The position numbers were made by a program, and so were the translations under genes. Below the pieces are notes generated by a model. It saw nothing but the letters and a program-made list of their open reading frames with translations, was not told the DNA's origin and did no database searches. Shown here piece after piece: positions 34,485 to 44,506 of a stretch of DNA of 64,000 nt (positions are counted from its first letter, which is position 1; each line of letters starts with the position of its first letter). The DNA comes from Thalassospira profundimaris WP0211 (lineage in GTDB: Bacteria > Pseudomonadota > Alphaproteobacteria > Rhodospirillales > Thalassospiraceae): positions 62,001-126,000 of the forward strand of contig NZ_AMRN01000010.1 of the NCBI RefSeq assembly GCF_000300275.1. The letters are read 5' to 3'.

Positions 34485-35375
34485 TTACGAAACGAAGTCC
34501 GACTTCGCGTAGCCCTGCAAATACAAAAGCGCGGTGAGATCACCGTGATTGATGCAAATGCGCGCCTGTTCCTGAACCGATGGTTTGGCGTGGAAGGCAA
34601 CGCCAGTCCCGGCAAGCGAGATCATCTGAAGATCATTGGCACCATCGCCAACCGCAATCGCATCATCAACCGTGATGCCTTGCTGGGCGGACAGGGTTTC
34701 AAGCGCATCGACCTTGGCCTGACGATCCAGAACCGGTTTCTGAACCTTCCCGGTCAGCTTGCCATCCTTTTCAATCAGGACATTGGCCTGATCGTAGTCA
34801 AAGCCAAGCTCGGCGCGGACTGCACCGGTAAAGAAATCAAAGCCACCTGATACCAGGGCAACAAATCCGCCATTGGCCTTCATGGTCGCAACCAGTTGCC
34901 TTGCCCCGCCGGTATATTCGACCGTTTTCCAGGCTTCTTTCAGCATCTCGGTCGACATGCCTTCAAGAAGACCGACACGTTCATCAAGGGCTGCTTCGAA
35001 ATCAAGTTCACCATTCATGGCACGTGCGGTGATGGCCGCCACCCGGTCCTTGACCCCGGCAAACTCGGCCAGTTCATCAAGGGTTTCACCAGTGACAATC
35101 GTGCTGTCCATATCGGCAATCAAAAGCTTCTTGCGACGTGTGGCAACCTTCTGTGTGATCGCATCGACCTCAAGCTCTGCCTCGGCCAGTGCCGTATCGG
35201 CAACATCAAGCGGGATCCCGTCAAAAGTAAGATCACACGCCTCGCCCTCGGCAAGCCAGGTCACATCCCCGACCAGTGCGCCTGCCCCGGTCAGCGCGAT
35301 TGCCGCGTTATCAATCACGGCCTTGGTCAGCGCATTCGAATTCGGGGCGGCAATCAGGGTGAGAACCAATTTCAT
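34485..35375 (-). CDS. serB: Phosphoserine phosphatase
   Basis: The 296 residues have an N-terminal regulatory part (about 1-75) and the HAD phosphatase core: IADMDSTIVTGETLDELAEF with the nucleophile Asp, LVSGGFDFFT and the metal-binding GDGANDLQMISLAGTGVAFHAKP. It makes serine from phosphoserine. ATG 35375 (MKLVLTLI) follows AGGAG; the ten-codon open extension upstream is not conserved. Confidence 0.95.
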   Translation of the reverse strand: MKLVLTLIAAPNSNALTKAVIDNAAIALTGAGALVGDVTWLAEGEACDLTFDGIPLDVADTALAEAELEVDAITQKVATRRKKLLIADMDSTIVTGETLDELAEFAGVKDRVAAITARAMNGELDFEAALDERVGLLEGMSTEMLKEAWKTVEYTGGARQLVATMKANGGFVALVSGGFDFFTGAVRAELGFDYDQANVLIEKDGKLTGKVQKPVLDRQAKVDALETLSAQQGITVDDAIAVGDGANDLQMISLAGTGVAFHAKPSVQEQARICINHGDLTALLYLQGYAKSDFVS

Positions 35376-35492
35376 GGTCGCGAGGCTCCTTGGCGGGAAA
35401 GGCATAAAACATCTTTGTCGCCTTTATCCGAATTGCACCGGACTGTGGCAAGTATGATTGTTGCCTCTGTCGATTTTGTTGCCAGACAGCCC

Positions 35493-35517
35493 TATAAAAT
35501 GTAGAATTGTTGCTACA
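35493..35517 (+). promoter_or_regulatory. Toxin-antitoxin promoter with dyad
   Basis: A -10-like TATAAA (35493-35498) is followed at once by TGTAG-N8-CTACA (35500-35517), 19 bases before the antitoxin gene. Autorepression by the antitoxin-toxin complex at such a site is usual; the assignment is inferred. Confidence 0.5.
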
Positions 35518-35535
35518 AATTTGACGAGGTGAGAA

Positions 35536-35790
35536 ATGGGCATCACGACAATCTCAAGCCGCGACTTTAATCAAGACACAAGCGGCGCAAAAAAAGCGTC
35601 CAAGGGAGGGCCGGTTATCATTACGGATCGCGGCAAGCCATCGCATGTGTTGTTATCGATTGAAGAATATCAGCGCCTCACGGGCTCCCTGCCCTCCATC
35701 GTCGAACTTCTTGCCATGCCGGGCGCAAACGATATTGAGTTTGAACCCCAACCAGCCCGGATCAACACGAAACCGGCTGACTTGTCGTAA
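35536..35790 (+). CDS. Phd/YefM-type antitoxin
   Basis: The 84 residues begin ISSRDFNQDTSGAKKASKGGPVIITDRGKPSHVLLSIEEYQRL, the Phd/YefM DNA-binding fold with its GKPxxVLLSxEEY signature. The C-terminal tail, rich in Pro/Glu/Asn, would wrap and block the toxin. Ribosome site GAGGTGAG. Its stop overlaps the toxin start (TAATG), which fixes the pairing. Confidence 0.9.
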   Translation: MGITTISSRDFNQDTSGAKKASKGGPVIITDRGKPSHVLLSIEEYQRLTGSLPSIVELLAMPGANDIEFEPQPARINTKPADLS

Positions 35791-36206
35791 TGTTTATCCT
35801 CGATACAAACGTCATTTCGGAACTGCGTCGTGCCGGACAAGGTAAAGCAGATGAGAATGTGGTCAACTGGGCCAAATCGGTCGATGCCACCAGCCTGTAT
35901 ATTTCGGTCATAACAGTGCTTGAAATTGAAGCCGGTATCCTGCAGGTCGAAAGGCGTGACACGCAGCAGGCAGCTGTTTTGCGCAGCTGGTTCGAAAACC
36001 ATGTTCTCAGAGCTTTTGAAAAGAGAATCCTGCCAATAGATGCTGCGGTTGCAAGGCGCTGCGCACAATTGCATGTTCCCGATCCCAAGTCAGAACGCGA
36101 TGCAATGATTGCTGCCAGCGCGCTAGTTCATGGAATGACTGTTGTTACCCGCAACACCAAAGACTTTGATCGAACCGGCGTTCAACTGCTTGATCCATGG
36201 AGGTAA
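35790..36206 (+). CDS. VapC/FitB-type PIN-domain toxin
   Basis: The 138 residues form a PIN ribonuclease domain: Asp5 (MFILDTNVISEL), Glu in TVLEIEAGIL, Asp in ERDAMIAASAL and Asp in VTRNTKDFDRTG supply the four acidic metal ligands. It probably cleaves RNA, often initiator tRNA in this family, and is held by the upstream antitoxin. The pair sits between serB and miaA, which are usually neighbours. Confidence 0.92.
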   Translation: MFILDTNVISELRRAGQGKADENVVNWAKSVDATSLYISVITVLEIEAGILQVERRDTQQAAVLRSWFENHVLRAFEKRILPIDAAVARRCAQLHVPDPKSERDAMIAASALVHGMTVVTRNTKDFDRTGVQLLDPWR

Positions 36207-36209
36207 AGC

Positions 36210-36728
36210 ATGCCCACTGATCGAAGCGAAATTGGTGTTTTTGATATCAGAACTGCGGAAGCATTTTTTACCTCCGCAGTAAATGCCTACAAACGCTACC
36301 ATTCGGCAGATGAAAACAGAAAATCAACCCAAGACATTCTGTACGTTGTAATGGTCCTAGCGCATCTGCGCGAATGGATAGCGCCTGGCGAAAATTTCGG
36401 TAAAGGTGCCATCGCGAAGAATGCGGCGCACCAATTTGGGATAGATTTGTTTAACGAATGCCCTGCCTTTGTAGACCTTTTAGGACTTTGCAACGGCACC
36501 AAACACACCAAACCTCCCCCCACTGAAGTTGGCGGCAGCCTGAATATTGACGACTGGCTTAGTGTCGACGATGTGCATGATTTTGACAACGGCCCAGCCA
36601 CCTTTCACGTTCTATACTCTGAGCGGGGAAAAGGTAAAATCACGGTCGGATTTGACGTTTGCGACCTAATTGAAGACGTAATCAAAAGATACGATACATG
36701 GTTTGGCCGAGATTCTTTAAATGACTGA
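36210..36728 (+). CDS. Hypothetical protein, likely cargo of the toxin-antitoxin islet
   Basis: The 172 residues are mostly helical and soluble. I do not recognise a family. Visible features are VVMVLAHLREWIAPGENFGK and FVDLLGLCNGTKHTKPPPTEVGG, a pattern met in uncharacterised proteins whose helical core recalls HEPN-type domains (weak). Codon use is more AT-rich than in the neighbours, suggesting transfer. It starts three bases after the toxin stop and overlaps miaA by eight bases, so miaA translation may be coupled to it. Confidence 0.75.
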   Translation: MPTDRSEIGVFDIRTAEAFFTSAVNAYKRYHSADENRKSTQDILYVVMVLAHLREWIAPGENFGKGAIAKNAAHQFGIDLFNECPAFVDLLGLCNGTKHTKPPPTEVGGSLNIDDWLSVDDVHDFDNGPATFHVLYSERGKGKITVGFDVCDLIEDVIKRYDTWFGRDSLND

Positions 36729-37677
36729 CCCCAGTTTCTTACCCGTCTTAATCGTCGCCGGCCCGACCGCCAGCGGCAAGTCGGCACTCGCCCTTGATCT
36801 GGCGGAGGCCTTTGACGGGGTGGTGATCAATGCTGATAGCATGCAGGTCTATAAGGAACTGCGTGTGCTGTCTGCGCGCCCCGATGACAGTGAAATAGCG
36901 CGTGCGCCGCATCGGTTGTATGGGGTGTTGTCCGGACGAGAAGCCTGCTCGGCCGGTAAGTGGCGTGAAATGGCGATGGCCGAGATTGCCGATTGTCATG
37001 CCAGTGGCAAACTTCCGATCATCACCGGTGGTACGGGCATGTATCTGAATGCCCTGACCGAGGGGATCGCGCCGATCCCCGATATTCCAGCACGGATTCG
37101 CGATCAGGTCACGAACAAGCTTGAAGAACTTGGTCACGCCGAATTCTTTGCCAAACTCAAGGCGCAGGATCCTGAAACCGCCGCCAACCTTGATGGCAGC
37201 AATACACAGCGGCTGATTCGCGCCGCCGAGGTTTTTGCCCATACCGGGCGCGGATTGGCAAGCTGGCACAATGAGCCGGTGATCACGCCGCCCGAGAACA
37301 TGAAATTCAAGAAACTTTGTTACATGCCGCCACGCGACGTTTTGTATGACCGCTGTAACCGGCGTTTTGATCTGATGATCGAGCAGGGTGCGATTGACGA
37401 GGTCAAAGGGCTGCTTGCCTTGGAATTGCCTGAAACAGCGCCGGTTATGAAGGCCGTCGGCGTGCGCGAGATCGCAGCTTATCTTGCCGGGGAGATTGAT
37501 CTGGCCACCGCCAAAGAGAAATCGCAGCGCGAAACCAGACGCTATGCAAAGCGGCAATTGACCTGGTTTCGGCATCAAATGTTAGCCAAGGAAATCATCG
37601 ACGCGCAATATTCGGAAAGTTTGACAGCAAAAATGCGTCATGATGTTAACCAATTTCTGTTGACCACGCCAAAGTGA
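36721..37677 (+). CDS. miaA: tRNA dimethylallyltransferase
   Basis: The 318 residues start with the P-loop VAGPTASGKSALALDLAEAF, followed by INADSMQVYKEL, TGGTGMYLNALTEGI and KRQLTWFRHQ, all MiaA signatures. It attaches the dimethylallyl group to A37 of tRNAs reading UNN codons. It overlaps the hypothetical gene by eight bases and has no clear ribosome site of its own. Two hairpins follow. Confidence 0.96.
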   Translation: MTDPSFLPVLIVAGPTASGKSALALDLAEAFDGVVINADSMQVYKELRVLSARPDDSEIARAPHRLYGVLSGREACSAGKWREMAMAEIADCHASGKLPIITGGTGMYLNALTEGIAPIPDIPARIRDQVTNKLEELGHAEFFAKLKAQDPETAANLDGSNTQRLIRAAEVFAHTGRGLASWHNEPVITPPENMKFKKLCYMPPRDVLYDRCNRRFDLMIEQGAIDEVKGLLALELPETAPVMKAVGVREIAAYLAGEIDLATAKEKSQRETRRYAKRQLTWFRHQMLAKEIIDAQYSESLTAKMRHDVNQFLLTTPK

Positions 37678-37698
37678 GGCGATAGGTTGGCCCTTCCC

Positions 37699-37738
37699 CC
37701 GCCGAAATGGCGGAAAACCGCCGTTTAGGCGGATTTTT
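37699..37738 (+). terminator. Two tandem hairpins after miaA
   Basis: CCGCC-N5-GGCGG (37699-37713) is followed by CCGCC-N5-GGCGG (37718-37732) and ATTTTT. The second is a plausible intrinsic terminator. The arms are identical, so the first right arm can also pair with the second left arm. Confidence 0.65.
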
Positions 37739-37765
37739 CAACTCCAATTCGAGGATAATTGGATC

Positions 37766-37810
37766 ATGTTTCAATCACGCGGTTATCACGCGACACGTTG
37801 TTGTCGCTAA
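37766..37810 (+). other. Possible 14-codon leader ORF upstream of ilvB
   Basis: ATG 37766 opens MFQSRGYHATRCCR and stops 19 bases before ilvB. A GAGGA ribosome site (37751-37755) lies in the loop of a perfect 7-bp hairpin (37743-37749 with 37757-37763). It has no Ile, Val or Leu codons, so classical branched-chain attenuation is not supported. Translation is unproven. Confidence 0.3.
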
Positions 37811-37829
37811 GTAAAGAGGCTCGAAAATC

Positions 37830-39593
37830 ATGGCAGAACGTATTTTAAGCGGTTCGGAAGTAGTGTTGCAGGCCCTTGCTGATCAGGGTGTGGAAGTCGT
37901 GTTCGGCTATCCTGGCGGCGCTGTCCTACCGCTATATGACGAGATATTTAAACAGAACCGGATTCGTCACGTTCTCGTGCGCCATGAACAGGCTGCTGTC
38001 CACGCTGCTGAAGGTTACGCCCGCTCGACCGGCAAGGTCGGCGTTGTGCTGGTGACTTCGGGACCGGGTGCGACAAACGCCGTTACGGGCCTTACCGACG
38101 CGTTGATGGATTCCATTCCAGTTGTCTGCCTGACAGGCCAGGTCCCGACCCATCTGATCGGGAATGATGCCTTCCAGGAAGCCGACACCACCGGCATTAC
38201 CCGCCCGTGCACCAAGCATAACTATCTGGTAAAAAATCCGGATCGTCTGGCGCGCACGATGCACGAAGCCTTCCACGTCGCCTCAAGCGGCCGTCCGGGC
38301 CCGGTCGTTATCGACCTTCCCAAGGACATTCTGGTTGGCAAGGCACCGTATCTGGAGCCGGCACAGGTTCAGCACCGCACCTATAACCCGGTGGTCAAGG
38401 GCGAACGCAGCCAGATCGAAGAAGCCATGGAAATGCTGGCATCGGCGAAAAAGCCGATCCTGTATTGCGGTGGCGGGGTTATCAATTCCGGCATGCAGGC
38501 CTGCAAGCTTCTGACCGAGTTCACCCGCATGACCGGTGCGCCGATCACGCTGACCCTGATGGGTCTGGGGGCTTATCCGGCGTCCGACAAGCAGTATCTT
38601 GGCATGCTCGGCATGCACGGCACCTACGAAGCAAACATGTCGATGCATGATTGCGATGTCATGGTCGCCATCGGTGCGCGTTTCGATGACCGTGTGACCG
38701 GCAACCTCGATTTCTTTGCGCCAAATTCGCAGAAAATCCAGGTCGACATTGATCAGAGCTCGATCAACAAGAACGTTCCGGTCGATATCGGGATCGTTGG
38801 CGATGTTGGCCATGTTCTTGAAGACATGATCAAGATCTGGAAAGCCAAGCAGTACAAGATCGAAGCCAATGCTCTTGATAGCTGGTGGAAAGAAATTGAA
38901 GGCTGGCGCAGCAAACACTGCCTGTCCTACAAACAGCCGACCGACGTTATCAAGCCGCAGCACGTTATCCGCCGTGTTCATGCGCTTACCCGTGACCGCA
39001 AGACCTATATCACCACGGATGTTGGCCAGCACCAGATGTGGGCCGCCCAGCATTTCGGGTTCGAACATCCTTATGAATGGATGACGTCCGGTGGTCTGGG
39101 CACCATGGGCTATGGCATGCCAGCCGCCCTTGGCGTTCAGGTCGCCCACCCGGATGCGACGGTTGTGTGCTTTACCGGTGATGCGTCGATCATGATGAAT
39201 ATTCAGGAATGCGCGACGATGACGCAGTATCGTCTGCCGATCAAAACCGTGATCCTGAACAACCGTTATATGGGCATGGTCCGCCAGTGGCAGCAGCTTC
39301 TGCACGGGTCGCGCTATTCCGAAAGTTATAGCGAAACCCTGCCCGACTTCGTCAAACTGTCCGAAGCCTTTGGCTTCACCGGCATGACCTGCAATAACCC
39401 GGCTGATCTTGATGATGCCATCAAGAAGATGCTGGAAATTGACGGTCCGGTGATTTTGGACGTCGCTGTCGATGACAAGGAAAACTGCTATCCGATGATT
39501 CCGTCGGGCAAGCCGCATAATGAAATGCTGCTTGGGCAGGAAACCAACGGCGACGAAGCCATTGATTCCGACGAAGGGATGGTTCTGGTCTGA
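37830..39593 (+). CDS. ilvB: Acetolactate synthase large subunit
   Basis: The 587 residues match biosynthetic AHAS: GYPGGAVLPLYDEIF, catalytic Glu in VRHEQAAVHAAEGYAR, the central FAD-binding domain and the thiamine-diphosphate motif GDASIMMNIQECATMTQYRLPIKTVILNN. It makes acetolactate and acetohydroxybutyrate for valine, leucine and isoleucine. AAAGAGG precedes ATG. ilvN and ilvC follow on the same strand. Confidence 0.97.
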   Translation: MAERILSGSEVVLQALADQGVEVVFGYPGGAVLPLYDEIFKQNRIRHVLVRHEQAAVHAAEGYARSTGKVGVVLVTSGPGATNAVTGLTDALMDSIPVVCLTGQVPTHLIGNDAFQEADTTGITRPCTKHNYLVKNPDRLARTMHEAFHVASSGRPGPVVIDLPKDILVGKAPYLEPAQVQHRTYNPVVKGERSQIEEAMEMLASAKKPILYCGGGVINSGMQACKLLTEFTRMTGAPITLTLMGLGAYPASDKQYLGMLGMHGTYEANMSMHDCDVMVAIGARFDDRVTGNLDFFAPNSQKIQVDIDQSSINKNVPVDIGIVGDVGHVLEDMIKIWKAKQYKIEANALDSWWKEIEGWRSKHCLSYKQPTDVIKPQHVIRRVHALTRDRKTYITTDVGQHQMWAAQHFGFEHPYEWMTSGGLGTMGYGMPAALGVQVAHPDATVVCFTGDASIMMNIQECATMTQYRLPIKTVILNNRYMGMVRQWQQLLHGSRYSESYSETLPDFVKLSEAFGFTGMTCNNPADLDDAIKKMLEIDGPVILDVAVDDKENCYPMIPSGKPHNEMLLGQETNGDEAIDSDEGMVLV

Positions 39594-39699
39594 TCCGCAC
39601 AAACAAACAATCTGTGCGAATTGATCCCATCACATCAAAATGAAAAGGCCGGCGCGGGCGGCACGTTCTGCCCCGACCGAGCCCTAGCGGAGCGAAACC

Positions 39700-40209
39700 G
39701 TGAAAGAAACCGAAATTTCGAAACACACCATATCCGTTCTGGTGGATAACGAGTCCGGCGTTCTGGCCCGTGTAATCGGGCTGTTTTCCGGTCGTGGCTA
39801 TAACATTGAAAGCCTGACCGTTGCCGAAGTCGACGCCGACGCCCACCAGTCGCGTATCACCGTGGTTACCTCGGGCACGCCCATGGTAATCGAACAGATC
39901 AAGGCACAGCTTTCGCGTCTTGTTCCGGTACACAAGGTCAGTGACCTGACCCTTGCCGGGCCAAGCGTCGAGCGCGAGCTTGCATTGGTCAAAGTGATCG
40001 CAACGGGTGAAAAACGTGTGGAATCCCTGCGTATTGCCGACATCTTCAAGGCGCGCGCAGTGGATGCGACCAACAATTCCTTCGTGTATGAAATCATCGG
40101 CAGCCCTGAAAAAATCGACGCCTTCATCAAATTGATGGAGCCGCTTGGGCTTTCGGAAATTTCGCGTACCGGTGTGGCAGCGATTTCGCGCGGCACACTG
40201 ACGATGTGA
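39700..40209 (+). CDS. ilvN: Acetolactate synthase small (regulatory) subunit
   Basis: The 169 residues have an N-terminal ACT domain (HTISVLVDNESGVLARVIGLFSGRGYNIESL) and a second ACT-like half ending GVAAISRGTLTM. It confers valine feedback inhibition on IlvB. The start is GTG 39700 with GGAG upstream. The 106-base gap after ilvB contains only a small CGCACA/TGTGCG hairpin (39596-39618). Confidence 0.95.
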   Translation: MKETEISKHTISVLVDNESGVLARVIGLFSGRGYNIESLTVAEVDADAHQSRITVVTSGTPMVIEQIKAQLSRLVPVHKVSDLTLAGPSVERELALVKVIATGEKRVESLRIADIFKARAVDATNNSFVYEIIGSPEKIDAFIKLMEPLGLSEISRTGVAAISRGTLTM

Positions 40210-40289
40210 GTTTGCCCTGCCCGGTGATCCGCATCGGGTACGGCATTGGGGCCTGCCCCATAATAATTATTACCATCCGCCACGCATGA

Positions 40290-41345
<1,056 letters not shown>

Positions 41346-41370
41346 GCACAGCTTGGATCCTTTTTTGCGC

Positions 41371-41400
41371 AAACGGCCGTCCCGATGGGGCGGCCGTTTT
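41371..41400 (+). terminator. Intrinsic terminator of the ilv genes
   Basis: A 9-bp stem (41371-41379 with 41391-41399), extended internally by CCC/GGG, with a T-run. It also lies downstream of the convergent MFS gene. Confidence 0.9.
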
Positions 41401-41423
41401 GCTTTGGTCATTTCGGGTTGGGC

Positions 41424-42617
41424 TTATCCGCCGTGTCTCATCTGTTTAACCGGGAAGCGCAACTCGGTCGCTGCCCAGATCACAACACACAAGACAGACA
41501 CCCCGGCGCCAAGAACCACCACGGCAGGCCAGCCGCCCATGCCATAGGCAATGGCCGAACTGGCGGAGCCACAGGCACCACCCAGGAAGTAACTTGCCAT
41601 ATAGCCCGTGGTCAGACGGCTGCGGGCCTCAGGATTCAGGCGATAGACCTCGCTTTGATTGGAGATATGCGCCCCCTGAATGCCCAGATCGATCAGCACC
41701 ACGCCAAGTGCAAAGGCAATCAGCGACCATTGCCCCCAATACAGCAGTCCCCAGCTTGAAACCGTGGTCATCAGAAAAGCACCGGTGCTGAGCCGCGCCC
41801 ATCCCTTGTCGGCAAGTTTCCCGGCAATACGGGCCGCCAGGATACCGATTGCGCCAATCAGGCCATAAAGCCCGATCACCGCTTCGGACATGCCATATTG
41901 GCGCACCAGCATGAAGGCCATCGACGTCCAGAAAATCCCGAACACAGCATATTGTAACCCGCCAATCAGGCTGCGGCGGCGCAAGACCGGTTCATCACGA
42001 AACAGATGCAGGATCGAAAGATACAGCGTGCGGTAACTGGTATGCGAGGTCGGCGGGATATGCGGAATGATCCGGTAACAGGCCACCGCATAAATCGCCA
42101 TCAGGACAGAGGCGGCGATAAACACCGACCGCCATCCGGCAAGCTCCGCCATGATGCCCGAAAATGTCCGGGCCAGTAGAATGCCCAGCAACAGGCCACT
42201 CATCACCGCCCCCACCGCAGACCCGCGTTTATCATCGGTCGCCAGGTGGGCAGCCAGCGGCACAAGGATTTGCGCAGTCACACAGGTGATCCCGACCGAA
42301 ATACTAAACACCACCAGCATCAAAAATGACGGTGCCAGCCCCATCGCCAGCAACCCGACCGCCGTCAGGGCCGAGGTCACGGTCAGCAATTTGCGCCGTT
42401 CATGATGATCACCCAGTGGTACCACCGCAATCAACCCGGTCAGATAGCCAAGCTGCGCCACCGTCACCAGAAAACCGGCACTGGTTTCACTCAGCCCATA
42501 TTCACGTGCAAGCAGTTCCAGCAATGGCTGAACATAGTAAAGACTGGCAACGGACAGGCCGCTTCCGACCGCCATAAAGATCAGGAGGCCGGTGGTCAGG
42601 GTGGGCTTGGAATGCAT
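41424..42617 (-). CDS. MFS transporter
   Basis: The 397 residues have about twelve hydrophobic helices and the motif-A-like GDHHERRKLL after helix 2. The start LIFMAVGSGLSVASLYYVQPLLELLAREYG is typical of the MFS subgroup related to drug/arabinose exporters. The substrate is unknown. It is convergent with ilvC and divergent from psuG. Confidence 0.9.
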   Translation of the reverse strand: MHSKPTLTTGLLIFMAVGSGLSVASLYYVQPLLELLAREYGLSETSAGFLVTVAQLGYLTGLIAVVPLGDHHERRKLLTVTSALTAVGLLAMGLAPSFLMLVVFSISVGITCVTAQILVPLAAHLATDDKRGSAVGAVMSGLLLGILLARTFSGIMAELAGWRSVFIAASVLMAIYAVACYRIIPHIPPTSHTSYRTLYLSILHLFRDEPVLRRRSLIGGLQYAVFGIFWTSMAFMLVRQYGMSEAVIGLYGLIGAIGILAARIAGKLADKGWARLSTGAFLMTTVSSWGLLYWGQWSLIAFALGVVLIDLGIQGAHISNQSEVYRLNPEARSRLTTGYMASYFLGGACGSASSAIAYGMGGWPAVVVLGAGVSVLCVVIWAATELRFPVKQMRHGG

Positions 42618-42839
42618 TCTCAGATGGGCCTTGAACGGGTTGGTGGTGAGCTTACGATAGCCGCCAAATCAGAGACTTACAATGCAGTGACTGACACAGG
42701 TGCCATGCCGTGATGGCATCGACGGATCCCGTCACGCACAGCAGCCATTCGTAAAACACCCTGCTTTGCGCTGGATTTCAAAGGCCGATCTGTTTAATTC
42801 TGGCCTTTAAAACTTTAAACCAGATATGAGCATATCGGA

Positions 42840-43748
42840 ATGTCGGACTATATTGATATCGCCCCCGAGGTCGCAGAGGCCTTTGCCGCAGGCAAGCCTG
42901 TTGTTGCCCTTGAATCAACCATCATTTCCCATGGCATGCCCTATCCGCAGAACCTAGAAACCGCGCGTGCGGTTGAACAGGACGTGCGTGATAACGGTGC
43001 GATCCCGGCCACCATCGCCGTGATTGGCGGTCGTTGCAAAATCGGGCTTTCCCCCGAGGAACTGGAATATTTCGCCAAGGGAACCGACATTCTTAAATTG
43101 TCGCGCCGTGATATCCCCTATTGCCTTGCCAAGAAACGCGATGGCGCCACCACCGTATCGGCAACCATGATTTTGGCGGAAAAGGCCGGCATTCGCGTTT
43201 TTGCCACCGGTGGCATTGGCGGGGTTCATCGTGATCTTGCCGGTAATTTCGATGTGTCGGCCGATTTGACCGAACTTGGCAAAACCAGTGTTGCGGTTGT
43301 CTGCGCCGGGGCCAAGGCGATCCTTGATATCCCCAAAACGCTTGAACATCTTGAAACGCTTGGCGTGCCGGTTATTGCCTATGGCACCGATGAATTCCCG
43401 GCATTCTATTCGGTCGAAAGCGGTCAGAAAGCGCCGCTTCGCCTTGATACCCCCGAAGAACTTGCCGCTTTCCTGAGTTCGAAATGGGAATTCGGCCTTG
43501 AAGGTGGCGCCGTCATTGGCAACCCGCCAGAAGCCGACAAGGCACTGGCCCGCGAAGCCATCGAAGGGGCAATTGAAGATGCCCTGATCGAGGCCAAGGA
43601 AAAAGGCATTCAGGGGCGCGATGTGACCCCGTTCCTTCTGGCCCGCGTGACCGAGTTGACCAAGGGCAAAAGCCTTGAAGCCAACATCGCCCTTGTGCGC
43701 AACAATGCCCGCCTTGGCGCGAAAATTGCCGCTGCCATGGTCGACTGA
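42840..43748 (+). CDS. psuG: Pseudouridine-5'-phosphate glycosidase
   Basis: The 302 residues match PsuG: VVALESTIISHGMPYPQNLETA, GAIPATIAVIGGRCKIGL, KRDGATTVSATMILA and FATGGIGGVHRD with the Mn-site and catalytic Lys. It splits (or reversibly forms) the C-glycosidic bond of pseudouridine monophosphate to uracil and ribose phosphate. The usual partner pseudouridine kinase PsuK is not adjacent here. The 222-base upstream gap to the MFS gene shows no clear operator. A terminator follows. Confidence 0.95.
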   Translation: MSDYIDIAPEVAEAFAAGKPVVALESTIISHGMPYPQNLETARAVEQDVRDNGAIPATIAVIGGRCKIGLSPEELEYFAKGTDILKLSRRDIPYCLAKKRDGATTVSATMILAEKAGIRVFATGGIGGVHRDLAGNFDVSADLTELGKTSVAVVCAGAKAILDIPKTLEHLETLGVPVIAYGTDEFPAFYSVESGQKAPLRLDTPEELAAFLSSKWEFGLEGGAVIGNPPEADKALAREAIEGAIEDALIEAKEKGIQGRDVTPFLLARVTELTKGKSLEANIALVRNNARLGAKIAAAMVD

Positions 43749-43778
43749 TTGGCACTGGCCACCCTTAATGATCAAAAG

Positions 43779-43808
43779 AAACAGGCTGGCACATCTGCCA
43801 GCCTGTTT
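43779..43808. terminator. Terminator between psuG and the FMN protein gene
   Basis: A 13-bp perfect stem (43779-43791 with 43796-43808), four-base loop, T-rich end; serves both convergent genes. Confidence 0.9.
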
Positions 43809-43813
43809 TGCGT

Positions 43814-44458
43814 TTAACTGCGTTGATATCCTTTGCCCTCGAACCCGGGCTTGATGCGCGCATCGTCCACTGGTGCGCCCCACGTCGTTGTGCAGGGCAG
43901 GACACCGGCCCAGACAGACCAGTCGTAGTCTTCTTCGTCATCGACCGGATCGCCGGCCCGGACCTTTGCCGAAACCTGGTCCAGATCAAAACCCAAGAAC
44001 ATGGTTGCCTTGAGTTCCTGTTTGTTGGGATGACGGATGTGGTCCCACCGGCCCGGTTCCAGTTTTTCGGTAAACAGCCGGGAATGTTCCATCTTTTCGG
44101 CGTCATCACTCACCACTGTTCCTTTGCCATAAATTACGACCGAACGGTAATTGGCCGAATGGTGAAACGCCGAACGGGCCATCACCAGACCATCCAGATG
44201 CGTGATGCACAGACAGGCTTCTGCCCCGTCTGCGATCGCGGCCAGAATGCGGTTCTTTGACGCGCCATGGATATAGATCCGCTCCCCCACCCGCCAGTGG
44301 GCGGTCGGGATCATGGCGGGGCGCCCATTGACCACGGTTCCGACATGGCAAATCAGGGCATCGTCGATAATGCCATGCACCTGATCGCGGTCATAACTGG
44401 CACGATTAGGCCCCCGGACAACTTTGGTGTGGGGATGGATTTCGTATTGATCGGACAT
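43814..44458 (-). CDS. Pyridoxamine-phosphate-oxidase-like FMN protein (NimA-related)
   Basis: The 214 residues have a split-barrel flavin-binding fold: DDALICHVGTVVNGRPAMIPTAHWRVGERIYIHGASKNR and RSAFHHSANYRSVVIYG. This is the COG3467 group that includes 5-nitroimidazole reductase NimA. AGAGG precedes ATG. It is divergent from the MocR regulator, with a promoter/operator between them, so it is the probable target. A redox or vitamin-B6-related role is inferred. Confidence 0.85.
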   Translation of the reverse strand: MSDQYEIHPHTKVVRGPNRASYDRDQVHGIIDDALICHVGTVVNGRPAMIPTAHWRVGERIYIHGASKNRILAAIADGAEACLCITHLDGLVMARSAFHHSANYRSVVIYGKGTVVSDDAEKMEHSRLFTEKLEPGRWDHIRHPNKQELKATMFLGFDLDQVSAKVRAGDPVDDEEDYDWSVWAGVLPCTTTWGAPVDDARIKPGFEGKGYQRS

Positions 44459-44506
44459 GGCGGGACCTCTTCGTCAAAAAATCAGGCGTCGAATTTGGCC
44501 CGATCA

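Noticed and set aside
37678-37829. Branched-chain amino acid attenuator for ilvB
   Set aside because: The only small frame has no Ile, Leu or Val codons and the terminator-like hairpin lies upstream of it, so it more likely ends the miaA transcript.
38283-39602. 439-codon frame opposite ilvB, and a similar frame opposite ilvC (40293-41411)
   Set aside because: Antisense shadows without start signals or domains.
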